19,438 nucleotides of DNA from CAIWKO01 sp964469155 (lineage in GTDB: Bacteria; Bacteroidota; Bacteroidia; Bacteroidales; CAIWKO01). The position numbers and the translations under genes were made by a program. Positions within the stretch are counted from its first letter, which is position 1, and each line of letters starts with the position of its first letter. The notes under the pieces are model-generated. The model was not told the origin of the DNA. It worked only from the letters and a program-made list of their open reading frames with translations, and made no database searches. The DNA lies in assembly GCA_964469155.1 (NCBI GenBank), contig CAYXXU010000080.1, positions 1 to 19,438 of the forward strand. The letters run 5' to 3'. This document shows, piece by piece, positions 5,904-14,246 of the stretch.

Positions 5904-8900
5904 ATGATTTATAAAGACAAGACCAGGGACGAACTTTTACGGGCATTGCTTGAAATGGAAGCAAAGTATGAATCGATTAAGGACACCTATCAAAAATCCA
6001 TATCCCAGCTCGAACAGGCAAATATAACTTTTCATGAAAAAGAAGCGTTGTACAAAACACTGTTCGACACCTCGAACGATGGTGTTTTTATCATGGAAAA
6101 TGACATTTTCATTGATTGCAATAAAAAGGCCCTGTCTTTACTTAAATGCAGTATGGAAGATCTTTTAGGCAAATCGCCTATGGATTTTTCGCCCGAATAT
6201 CAGGAGAACGGAGTTTTATCGTCCGTTCTGGCCATCGAAAAAGTAAAAAAAGCCATTGAGGGTACTCCTCAGAATTTCGACTGGGTGCATCAAAAAGCCA
6301 CTGGCGAACTTTTCGAAGCAGAAGTTTCATTATTCCGGATCATAGTGCAGAACAAACCTTATCTACAGGCCATCGTACGCGATATTTCATACCGGGTAAA
6401 GACCGAAGAAGAATTAAGAATCAAAAATCTTGTGTTCAATTCTTCGATTGCTGCATCCAGCATTGCTAATAAAGAAGGCAAACTTATTTATGTGAACGAT
6501 TCTTTTCTAAAAATATGGGGTTACGATACACAGGAAGAAGTAATAGGTAAACCAATATCCGCATTTCTCCTTAAACAGGAAGATGTAGAAAAAATATTAA
6601 ATTCCTTAAATCAAACGGGTAAATGGGAAGGCGAATATACCGCTTTGCGAAAAGACGGTAGCACATTTATCGGGTTCTCACAAGCTACTGTTTTGAAAGA
6701 TAAAAACGATGAAATCATTGGGTATCAGTCGGCGGTTATTGATATTTCCGAAAGAAAAAAAACCGAAGCAGCACTCAGTAAAAGCGAAGAAAAATATCGC
6801 ATGCTTGTCGAATTTGCCTCCGATGCTTTTTTCCAAGGCGATAAAAACGGAAACTTTGTTACCATCAACAACAATGCTACAGAACTAACGGGTTATACGA
6901 GACAAGAACTAATGAAAATGGGGATGAAAGATCTTTTTCCTCCCCACGTTCTGAAAAAAGACCCGCTGCGTTATGATCTTTTGGAAAAAGGGCAATCTAT
7001 AAAAACTGAAAGAGAATTATTAACGAAAGATGGCAAATTGGTTCCTGTTGAAATGTACTCCAGGCAAATGCCCGATGGTACATTTCAATCATTTATCAGA
7101 GATATTTCTGAGCGAAAAAATGCGGAACAAACCCTAAAAGAAAGCGAGGAAAGATACAGAACCATGGTGGAAATACTTCCCAATGGAGTTATAATTCACC
7201 AAAACGGGAAAATTGTTTATGCCAACGAAACATCGGCTAACATCATTAAAGCCAATTCAACCGAGTTGTTTATCGGGCGAAATGCATTCGATTTTGTACA
7301 TCCTGATTACCACCAAATAGCCTTAGAAAGGATAAAAGACAGTCTTGCCAACAAGACCAAACAGGAATTTATTGAGGAAGTTTTTTTAACCATCGACAAT
7401 CAACCAATTCATGTTGATGTGGTTGGCGTTCCCATTAAATATAATGGTATCCCCTCTATGATGACTGTATTCACTGACATTACCCGCCAAAAACAGATTG
7501 CCAATAAACTTATAGAAAGCGAAGAGCGCAAAAAAGCCATTCTGGATGCTATTCCCGACCTGATGCTGGTAATGGATAAAACAGGTGTATTCATCGATTA
7601 CAATAAGGATGAAAATCCTTATTACATTCCCCCCGATCAATTTATGGGAAGGAATGTCTCTGAAATATTTCCCAACGAAATATCCGAACTGACGCATGTT
7701 CATCTCAAAGAATTATTCGCTACCGGCAAAATGCAGATATACAATTATCAATTGCAGGATAAAGGGGAAACATGTTATTATGAAAGTCGGCTGGTATTGC
7801 AGGGCACTGAAAAAGCCCTGGCAATAATCAGGGATATTACAAGACAAAAAAAATCGGAAGATGCCCTGATAGAAAGTGAGGAGAAATACCGAAACATGCT
7901 CTATATGCTTCGTCTGATAACCGACAATGCCAATGACTTTTTGTGGGCAAAGGATATGGATAACAAATACATCTTTACCAATAAAACGATCTGCGAAAAA
8001 CTCTTATCAGCCAAAAACACCTTAGAGCCGATTGGAAAAACCGACTTGTTTTTTGCACAAAGAGAAAGAAATGCACATCCCGACGATCCCGAATGGCATA
8101 CCTTTGGAGAGATCTGCGCCAATACCGACCTGATTATTCATCAGGAGAAAAAAACCATGCAATTCGATGAATATGGTAATGTCAAGGGCAAATTTTTGTT
8201 CCTGGATGTACATAAATCACCCATTTGGGATAATCATGGAAACATGATTGGAGTAGTAGGTACCGCCCGAGATGTAACAAAAGAAAAAGAATTAGAAAAA
8301 AACGAAGGGAAATTTATTGATGCTTTGATAGAAAGTGAAAACAGGTTTCGTTCTGTAGTATCAAATACCCCTATCATTTCATTTGTTGTTGACCGCGATG
8401 GGATATTTACACTTTCCGAAGGAAAAGGACTGATTAAATTGGGCTTAAAACCCGGACAAATAGTCGGCATGTCGGTTTATGAGGTATACAAAGACTATCC
8501 GGACATTATTGATGCCGTCAATAAATCTCTATCCGGTAAGAGTATCCGTAAAGAACTGGAAGTAGAAGGGATAGTTTTTGATGTTTTCTACTCCCCTGTT
8601 TTTGATAACGATGAATCTGTGTCGAAAGTGATAGGCGTTGCCACCGACATTACAGAACGCAAACACATGGAAACCCTGCTGTTTGAGAAGAATGTTGCCT
8701 ACGAAAATCAAAATATTGAACTTAAAATAGCCAAAGAAAAGGCAGAAGAAAGCGACAAACTTAAATCATCATTTCTGGCAAACCTGTCACACGAGATCCG
8801 CACACCTATGAACGCCATCCTGGGATTTACCGATTTGTTAAAAAAACCGGAGTTTACCTCCGACCGACGAAACAGCTTTATCTCAATTATTCATAAAAGC

Positions 8901-9884
8901 GGTAACTATCTGCTTTCCATTATCAATGATATTATTGAAATATCAAAGATCGATTCCGGACAGGTCAGTGTAACCAAAACCCCCGTTGAGATAAACAATT
9001 TTCTTGAAGAATTGCATCAATCATTCAGTGTTACTATTCCTAAGGACAAAGACATTCAGCTTATAATCCGGCTGCCAAAAGAAAGGATAAAAAATGCTAT
9101 TCTCACAGATGAAGTTAAATTGCGACAGATATTATCGAATTTAATTAATAATGCAATCAAGTTCACTGAACAGGGCTCTGTTACCTTTGGATACGAAAAG
9201 GTCAATGAAAACACCCTGAACTTTTTTGTTGACGATACCGGCATTGGTATCGATAAAAAACATCACCAGATTATTTTTGAGAGATTTCGGCAGATTGAAG
9301 GGGACAATGCAATAAAAAAAGGAGGTTCAGGATTAGGATTAGCCATATCAAAGGCCTATGTTGAAATGCTTGGAGGCAATCTTTCATTCACCTCCATACC
9401 CAATAAAGGGTCCATTTTTAAGTTCGGAATCCCTTTGGATTATAAATTAAGTATCGGTAAGGTTAAAAATATACCCCTTAAAAAAGAAATATCTTTTCAA
9501 AATAGTTCTTATGATGTTATCCTGATTGTTGAGGATGATGATATAAATTATTTTTTCTTTCAGGAAATTTTATCGGATTGTAATTACATTCTTTTAAGGG
9601 CTTCCGATGGAAAACAAGCTGTCGATATAGCAATATCCGATTTAAATATACAACTGGTTTTAATGGATATTAAATTACCCATAATGAATGGATATGATGC
9701 TTTGAAGGAAATCAGGAAGCTCAGGCCCGAATTGCCAATCATTGCTCAAACCTCTTATGCCTTATATGATGATGTAGTGAAAATTAAAAAGGCCGGATTT
9801 GATGGCTATATCAGTAAACCCATCATCAAAGAAAAACTGATTGAGCTAATAACTACTAATCTTGAAAAAATGAAAAAAAAATAA
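5904..9884 (+). CDS. Seven-PAS soluble hybrid sensor histidine kinase
   Basis: This 1326-residue hybrid kinase starts with a short coiled coil (~8-45). Seven PAS-like sensory domains follow at about 47-165, 175-290, 295-410, 415-535, 540-650, 659-800 and 812-925. They are joined by repeated 'ESEEKYR' and 'DISERK/DITRQK' linkers. The HisKA domain carries the phosphoacceptor His963 in 'LSHEIRTPMNAILGFTDLL'. HATPase_c (~1067-1175) has the N box 'ILSNLINNAIKFTEQG' and G boxes 'DDTGIGI' and 'GGSGLGLAISKAYV'. A C-terminal receiver (~1205-1320) has 'EDDD', phosphoacceptor Asp1255 in 'LVLMDIKLP', and Lys in 'YISKP'. No signal peptide or membrane span is visible, so it probably senses cytoplasmic signals. 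There is no HPt domain and no adjacent response regulator, so its partner is elsewhere. Ligands of the PAS domains cannot be told. Confidence 0.95.
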   Translation: MIYKDKTRDELLRALLEMEAKYESIKDTYQKSISQLEQANITFHEKEALYKTLFDTSNDGVFIMENDIFIDCNKKALSLLKCSMEDLLGKSPMDFSPEYQENGVLSSVLAIEKVKKAIEGTPQNFDWVHQKATGELFEAEVSLFRIIVQNKPYLQAIVRDISYRVKTEEELRIKNLVFNSSIAASSIANKEGKLIYVNDSFLKIWGYDTQEEVIGKPISAFLLKQEDVEKILNSLNQTGKWEGEYTALRKDGSTFIGFSQATVLKDKNDEIIGYQSAVIDISERKKTEAALSKSEEKYRMLVEFASDAFFQGDKNGNFVTINNNATELTGYTRQELMKMGMKDLFPPHVLKKDPLRYDLLEKGQSIKTERELLTKDGKLVPVEMYSRQMPDGTFQSFIRDISERKNAEQTLKESEERYRTMVEILPNGVIIHQNGKIVYANETSANIIKANSTELFIGRNAFDFVHPDYHQIALERIKDSLANKTKQEFIEEVFLTIDNQPIHVDVVGVPIKYNGIPSMMTVFTDITRQKQIANKLIESEERKKAILDAIPDLMLVMDKTGVFIDYNKDENPYYIPPDQFMGRNVSEIFPNEISELTHVHLKELFATGKMQIYNYQLQDKGETCYYESRLVLQGTEKALAIIRDITRQKKSEDALIESEEKYRNMLYMLRLITDNANDFLWAKDMDNKYIFTNKTICEKLLSAKNTLEPIGKTDLFFAQRERNAHPDDPEWHTFGEICANTDLIIHQEKKTMQFDEYGNVKGKFLFLDVHKSPIWDNHGNMIGVVGTARDVTKEKELEKNEGKFIDALIESENRFRSVVSNTPIISFVVDRDGIFTLSEGKGLIKLGLKPGQIVGMSVYEVYKDYPDIIDAVNKSLSGKSIRKELEVEGIVFDVFYSPVFDNDESVSKVIGVATDITERKHMETLLFEKNVAYENQNIELKIAKEKAEESDKLKSSFLANLSHEIRTPMNAILGFTDLLKKPEFTSDRRNSFISIIHKSGNYLLSIINDIIEISKIDSGQVSVTKTPVEINNFLEELHQSFSVTIPKDKDIQLIIRLPKERIKNAILTDEVKLRQILSNLINNAIKFTEQGSVTFGYEKVNENTLNFFVDDTGIGIDKKHHQIIFERFRQIEGDNAIKKGGSGLGLAISKAYVEMLGGNLSFTSIPNKGSIFKFGIPLDYKLSIGKVKNIPLKKEISFQNSSYDVILIVEDDDINYFFFQEILSDCNYILLRASDGKQAVDIAISDLNIQLVLMDIKLPIMNGYDALKEIRKLRPELPIIAQTSYALYDDVVKIKKAGFDGYISKPIIKEKLIELITTNLEKMKKK

Positions 9885-9919
9885 GAAACAAACCTGATTT
9901 CATTACGGTTTGTCTTTCT
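9883..9919. terminator. Bidirectional terminator between kinase and barrel gene
   Basis: AAGAAACAAACC (9883-9894) pairs with GGTTTG plus TTTCTT (9907-9919, with a 2-base bulge) around a 12-base loop. A T-rich run follows on the plus strand, and a T8 run follows on the minus strand. It spans the end of the kinase gene and the last codons plus stop of the convergent barrel gene. Confidence 0.6.
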
Positions 9920-10646
9920 TCTCTTTTTTATGCTTTTTAAAAGTAAATCGTGCAGGCAAATATTTTTCGTTGAAATAATAAAGCAGGCGGACGGTGATTA
10001 CATTATTATATTGCTTTCGCGACCATGACTCGAAGTTGACAGGATTAACAAATTCTCTCTTTCTTATAGGTGCAATGGAATATGAATAACGTATGTTAAA
10101 CTTCAAATGCTTCCAGATGCGAAAACGAAGATCAGCAATTATGGCGAAATCGTTTTTTGTTTTATAAGTGATTGTATCAGGCCGATCCCATGCTTTCAAA
10201 ACATTCCACTCTTTTTCCTTGTGGGAAATCAATCGACCCCATGAAAGGCCCACTCCGAAAGTCCAGGTATTACGATCTTCGTAATGTACCATTATTGGAG
10301 CTGTAAGATAATTCCATTTCAGGGAATAATAGGGAAGTTGAAGCGAATCAACCGCTGAAGGTGGATATTTTTGAAATGAACCCTTTTCGTCGTAAAGAAC
10401 TTCAAGGCTTAATGAAAAACGATGTCCGAGAGGCAATATACCTCCAAAACCGGCATTGATACCAAATTTATTAAAACCATAACATTCATCACCGTCTACT
10501 TGGGACAAATTAAACCCTCCAATCAGCACACCTTTTATTTGCCTGTCAACGGTAATATCACCCTCATCTGTTTTCTTCTGAGCCTGAACACTCAAGGAAT
10601 TTACAGAAATAAAAAAAACAAAAATTATTGCAATAGCATTTTTCAT
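9903..10646 (-). CDS. Outer-membrane beta-barrel protein, PorT-like family
   Basis: This 247-residue protein has a clear signal peptide (MKNAIAIIFVFFISVNSLS, likely cleaved after VQA). Its body alternates aromatic/hydrophobic and polar residues as in small outer-membrane barrels: 'GVLIGGFNLSQVDG', 'FGINAGFGGILPLGHRFSLS', 'EVLYDEKGS', 'YLTAPIMVHYEDR', 'WTFGVGLSWGRLI', 'LKFNIRYSYSIAPIR' and 'NNVITVRLLYYF'. The family (PorT / outer-membrane beta-barrel domain, about 200-250 residues) is abundant in Bacteroidetes and mostly uncharacterised. An odd feature is the strongly basic tail after the last strand (KKHKKEKKDKP), which would probably face the periplasm. It is a single-gene unit, convergent with the kinase. 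The specific function is unknown. Confidence 0.8.
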   Translation of the reverse strand: MKNAIAIIFVFFISVNSLSVQAQKKTDEGDITVDRQIKGVLIGGFNLSQVDGDECYGFNKFGINAGFGGILPLGHRFSLSLEVLYDEKGSFQKYPPSAVDSLQLPYYSLKWNYLTAPIMVHYEDRNTWTFGVGLSWGRLISHKEKEWNVLKAWDRPDTITYKTKNDFAIIADLRFRIWKHLKFNIRYSYSIAPIRKREFVNPVNFESWSRKQYNNVITVRLLYYFNEKYLPARFTFKKHKKEKKDKP

Positions 10647-10666
10647 TTACTCACCCAATTGTTGTA

Positions 10667-10674
10667 CAAAGTTA
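10667..10674 (-). promoter_or_regulatory. Likely -7 element of the barrel gene
   Basis: On the minus strand this reads TAACTTTG, matching TAnnTTTG, 20 bases before the ATG. No TTTG is seen at the expected upstream spacing, so only the -7 element is supported. Confidence 0.4.
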
Positions 10675-10734
10675 AGAGATTTTACCTTAACTGTGCTGTT
10701 AAAATGAGCAATGAGATTTAAATTGAAGGATAAG

Positions 10735-10771
10735 AAAAAACCGCCTGTAAAATGATACTGGCGGTTTTTTT
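10735..10771. terminator. Terminator downstream of the pyrophosphatase gene
   Basis: AAAAAACCGCC (10735-10745), a 14-base loop, then GGCGG and seven T residues (10760-10771) form a strong hairpin with A and T tracts on both sides. It could act in either direction. It lies 14 bases past the stop of hppA, whose transcript runs on the minus strand. Confidence 0.8.
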
Positions 10772-10784
10772 AAGTAATCATCCA

Positions 10785-13241
10785 TTATTTTTGTATTCGC
10801 ATTTTATAAAATGACCGCCATACAAATATCAGTGCAATTATAAAAAATACAACACCTGCATAAGGGGCATAGTCTCTAAAGTTTGCAGAAATTGCAATTT
10901 CCATTGCAAGCAAACCAAACAAAGTAGTAAACTTAATAATCGGATTTAAAGCAACGGAAGATGTGTCTTTAAAAGGGTCGCCAACGGTATCGCCGACAAC
11001 AGAAGCATCATGCAATGGAGTACCTTTTTCTTTCAGATCGACTTCTATAACCTTTTTAGCATTATCCCAACATCCACCGGCGTTTGCCATGAATATAGCC
11101 TGAAATAATCCAAATACGGCAATAGAAATCAAATAACTGATAAACAAAGCTACAGCATTGTTACCACCAATCCCCGAAGGTGAAGAAAGGCATGCAAAGG
11201 CAAGTGCAAAGAAGAAGATTCCAACGAAAATATTAAACATTCCTTTTTGAGCGTATTGTGTGCAGATTTTCACAACTTCAACTGATTTGGCAGTATCTGC
11301 TTTTTTTGGTGCATCCGGATCAAGGTTAATGTTTCTTTTAATATATTCAACAGCCCGGTATGCTCCGGTTGTAACAGCCTGCATTGAAGCCCCGGTGAAC
11401 CAATAAATAACACAGCCACCCAGAATAAACCCTAAAATAGAATATGGATTCAATAAATTAAGTATGTCTTCAGGCTTAACTCCAAGTGTTTTCTCAATCA
11501 TAAGAATTAAGGCAAATATCATGGTTGTCGCCCCAACCACAGCAGTACCTATCAACACAGGTTTTGCTGTCGCTTTAAATGTATTTCCTGCACCGTCATT
11601 AGCCTCAAGATAATATTTCGATTTTTCCCAATCGGGTTTAAATCCAAATTCCTTTTCAATTTCAGCACTTGCTTTTTCTTTATCATCTTCTATTAACGAG
11701 AGTTCATAAACCGATTGTGCATTATCGGTTACCGGGCCATAGCTATCAACTGCTATCGTCACAGGTCCCATACCAAGCAATCCAAAGGCCACCAGCCCAA
11801 ATGCAAAAATAGACGGATAAATCATAATGGCATCCAATCCGAAAGTACTTGCAAAATAAGCAATGAACATTAACACAAAGAATACCAATCCAGTCCATAT
11901 GGCACTAAAATTACCTGCTACCAACCCTGATAGTATTACTAAAGATGCTCCTCCTTCCCGACCTGCGGCAACAACTTCCCTGACATGCGCAGACTTTGGT
12001 GAGGTAAATATTTTTGTAAATTCAGGTATTAAGGCTCCACCAATGGTACCACAACTAATAATGGTTGAAAGAATCCACCACATATCTGTGTGGCCATTTA
12101 AATCAGGAATTAAAATATAACTGGCAACGAATGTTACCAGAATTGAAAGCAAGGAAGTAATCCATACAAGACTAGTCAGGGGTGCTTCAAAATCCAAATC
12201 CTCTTTTCCTTTATACCTGGCATTACTAAACATGCCATTTAAGTAAAAAGCAACAATGGAAGTAATGATCATCAGTATTCGCATCACGAATATCCACACC
12301 AATAATTTCACTTTCAGTTCACCGGTTATTAAATCTGTCATTCCAAAGGCAGTGCCACCTACAGCTAGTAAGATAAAAGAAATCAAAGCAACTCCGGTCA
12401 CCCCATAAGTCTCAAAACCGTCAGCAGTCGGGCCAACGGAGTCACCGGCATTATCGCCTGTACAATCGGCAATAACACCAGGGTTGCGGGGATCGTCTTC
12501 GCCTATTTTAAAAACTACTTTCATTAAATCAGAACCAATGTCAGCAATTTTTGTAAAAATACCGCCCGCAATACGTAGAGCAGATGCACCTAAAGATTCA
12601 CCAATAGCAAAACCAATAAAACAAGCCCCGGCCAATTCACCCGGCATGAATAATAAGATGACCAGCATTAGCATCAACTCAACGCAAATTAATACTACCC
12701 CAATGCTCATACCAGCATCCAATGGTATATGCAGGAGTTTTAACGGATTTTTTCTTAATGAAGCAAATGCCATACGTGCATTAGCTAAAGTATTCATTCT
12801 GATTCCAAATGCTGCCACGGAATAGGAACCTAAAATTCCTACAACTGTCCAGCCAATAATTAAAGCTACCGAGCCAAATTTTTCTCCGGCCGTTTCACCT
12901 ATTGGAGATAAAAAACCAAAATAACCGGCAACTGCAGCGCCAATAAATAAGAAAAGAATTGCAAGAAATTTACCCTGTTGCTTCAGATAAGCCTTACAGG
13001 TTTGGTAAATAACTTCAGCAATTTCCAACATTGATTTATGGGCCGGAAGTTTTTTCACCTTCATGAATTGATAAAACCCGAACAATAATCCTAAAATAGT
13101 GATAATAAAACCATAGTATAGAATATTCTGCTCTTTGATAGATGCAGGGATTTTTAAATCAGCTTCACTACCATAAGATAATGCTGGCAATAACAATAAT
13201 AACAGGGGAAAAAATACTCTAAACATTCTTTTCATAGTCAT
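10785..13241 (-). CDS. hppA: Membrane-bound proton-translocating pyrophosphatase
   Basis: An 818-residue integral membrane pyrophosphatase that couples PPi hydrolysis to ion pumping across the inner membrane. It has many hydrophobic segments, about 16 as in the family. The catalytic loops are visible: 'GGIFTKIADIGSDL', 'EDDPRNPGVIADCTGDNAGD' then 'SVGPTADGFETYG' (substrate and Mg-binding Asp residues), and near the C-terminus 'GGCWDNAKK' and 'VVGDTVGDPFKDTSS'. The first loop differs from the canonical DNVGDNVGD-AGMGADLFESY pattern. 'GAGNTFKATAKP' carries Lys556 at the position where lysine, rather than alanine, marks K+-independent enzymes. This points to an H+-pumping, K+-independent enzyme, possibly of the divergent Na+-regulated subfamily; ion specificity is inference. 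An N-terminal leader-like segment (about 1-25) precedes the core. ATG codons at 13235 or 13226 are alternative starts. AT-rich compared with gcvP. Confidence 0.93.
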   Translation of the reverse strand: MTMKRMFRVFFPLLLLLLPALSYGSEADLKIPASIKEQNILYYGFIITILGLLFGFYQFMKVKKLPAHKSMLEIAEVIYQTCKAYLKQQGKFLAILFLFIGAAVAGYFGFLSPIGETAGEKFGSVALIIGWTVVGILGSYSVAAFGIRMNTLANARMAFASLRKNPLKLLHIPLDAGMSIGVVLICVELMLMLVILLFMPGELAGACFIGFAIGESLGASALRIAGGIFTKIADIGSDLMKVVFKIGEDDPRNPGVIADCTGDNAGDSVGPTADGFETYGVTGVALISFILLAVGGTAFGMTDLITGELKVKLLVWIFVMRILMIITSIVAFYLNGMFSNARYKGKEDLDFEAPLTSLVWITSLLSILVTFVASYILIPDLNGHTDMWWILSTIISCGTIGGALIPEFTKIFTSPKSAHVREVVAAGREGGASLVILSGLVAGNFSAIWTGLVFFVLMFIAYFASTFGLDAIMIYPSIFAFGLVAFGLLGMGPVTIAVDSYGPVTDNAQSVYELSLIEDDKEKASAEIEKEFGFKPDWEKSKYYLEANDGAGNTFKATAKPVLIGTAVVGATTMIFALILMIEKTLGVKPEDILNLLNPYSILGFILGGCVIYWFTGASMQAVTTGAYRAVEYIKRNINLDPDAPKKADTAKSVEVVKICTQYAQKGMFNIFVGIFFFALAFACLSSPSGIGGNNAVALFISYLISIAVFGLFQAIFMANAGGCWDNAKKVIEVDLKEKGTPLHDASVVGDTVGDPFKDTSSVALNPIIKFTTLFGLLAMEIAISANFRDYAPYAGVVFFIIALIFVWRSFYKMRIQK

Positions 13242-13605
13242 AAATATTTCTTTTATTATTTTTGAACAAACATAATCTTTTTTTTTAAAAAAATTGTAAA
13301 AAAAGGATTGAATCTGATAAAGAACAGACGGTTCTATTACAATACCGCCAATTATTTAGCTAATTTTTAGGATATTACTTTAATTTCTAACGTCGGATGA
13401 TATTAATCATTATCATGATTTATAAAAAACAAATCAATTTATTAAATCTCCTATGCTGCATTAAGGAATCCAATTCCGGGTGGTTACCTTATTTAAAAAT
13501 GGTTAATAACGTCTAACGAAAATTATAAATCTTCATTTCTCCAGTTATTTTATTATAATTATCTTTGCATGTATAATAATATTCCCCCCAGCTAAATGTC
13601 CTTTA
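13242..13605. other. Divergent intergenic region between hppA and the DUF151 gene
   Basis: These 364 AT-rich bases contain no open frame worth calling. On the hppA side the minus strand carries TATGTTTG (13274-13267), a -7 match 25 bases before the hppA start, without a clear -33 element. On the other side is the DUF151 promoter, listed separately. Between them is an imperfect palindrome AATCATTATCATGATT (about 13404-13419). A related ATTATCATGATT occurs near 17075; the significance is unclear. No riboswitch or RNA gene was recognised. Confidence 0.5.
13536..13567 (+). promoter_or_regulatory. Promoter of the DUF151-permease-GAPDH operon
   Basis: TATCTTTG at 13560-13567 matches the -7 consensus TAnnTTTG. 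TTTC at 13536-13539, one base off TTTG, sits 20 bases upstream. The leader to the ATG at 13606 is about 32 bases and includes a C-run but no Shine-Dalgarno. Confidence 0.6.
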
Positions 13606-14208
13606 ATGAACAAAATTAAACTTGAGGTAATTGCAATTTCACAAAGCCAGGGTCAGTCAGGCGCTTATACATTATTTCTGCAGGATATGATCAGCAAAAA
13701 GCAACTTAGAATTATAATAGGCGCATCAGAAGCACAATCTATTGCATTTGCGCTGGAAAACATTAAACCACCCCGTCCACTGACCCACGATGTATTTAAA
13801 AAGGTATCTGATGCTTTTTCGATAAAAGTCTCCGAAGTAATTATTACCCAATTGATCGAGAATATTTTTTACGCTAAACTTATTTGTACAGACGGACATA
13901 AACTGGTTGAAATTGACTCCAGAACTTCTGATGCAATTGCTTTAGCCATTCGGTTCGATTGTCCTATCTATACCAACGAAGTAGTATTAAGAACTGCAAA
14001 TGAAATCGAATTTAACGTAACCGCTGAAAAAGAAAAAAGAGAAGCCTTATTTAATGAAAATGACGATCCGTCCAATTCCGAAAAAAAGGAATATGAATTG
14101 TATACATTTGAAGAGTTGGAAGAACTGTTAAAAGAAGCTATTGAAAATGAAGATTATGAAAGAGCTTCAAAAATTCGTGATGAGATCAAAAAAAGAAAAC
14201 ATTCCTGA
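13606..14208 (+). CDS. Bifunctional nuclease family protein (DUF151) with C-terminal UVR motif
   Basis: A 200-residue cytoplasmic protein. Residues ~1-140 are a DUF151/BFN domain, with 'YTLFLQDMISKKQLRIIIG' then 'ASEAQSIAFALENIKPPRP', 'THDVFKKVSDAF', 'FYAKLICTDGHKLVEIDSRT' and 'SDAIALAIRFDCPIYTNE'. The conserved D-S-R-x-S/T-D-A-I-A-L-A signature is intact. Residues ~165-198 ('FEELEELLKEAIENEDYERA' followed by 'SKIRDEI') are a UvrB/UvrC-type helical hairpin, the standard partner in Bacteroidetes members. Plant BFN homologues were reported to have both RNase and DNase activity; the bacterial role is not established. The gene is first in a probable operon, 38 bases before the nucleoside permease, so a link to nucleic acid turnover is plausible but inferred. 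The acidic linker (about 143-165) is variable. Confidence 0.88.
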   Translation: MNKIKLEVIAISQSQGQSGAYTLFLQDMISKKQLRIIIGASEAQSIAFALENIKPPRPLTHDVFKKVSDAFSIKVSEVIITQLIENIFYAKLICTDGHKLVEIDSRTSDAIALAIRFDCPIYTNEVVLRTANEIEFNVTAEKEKREALFNENDDPSNSEKKEYELYTFEELEELLKEAIENEDYERASKIRDEIKKRKHS

Positions 14209-14246
14209 AAGAATCCGATTAATTATTACCACATAATAATATTACT

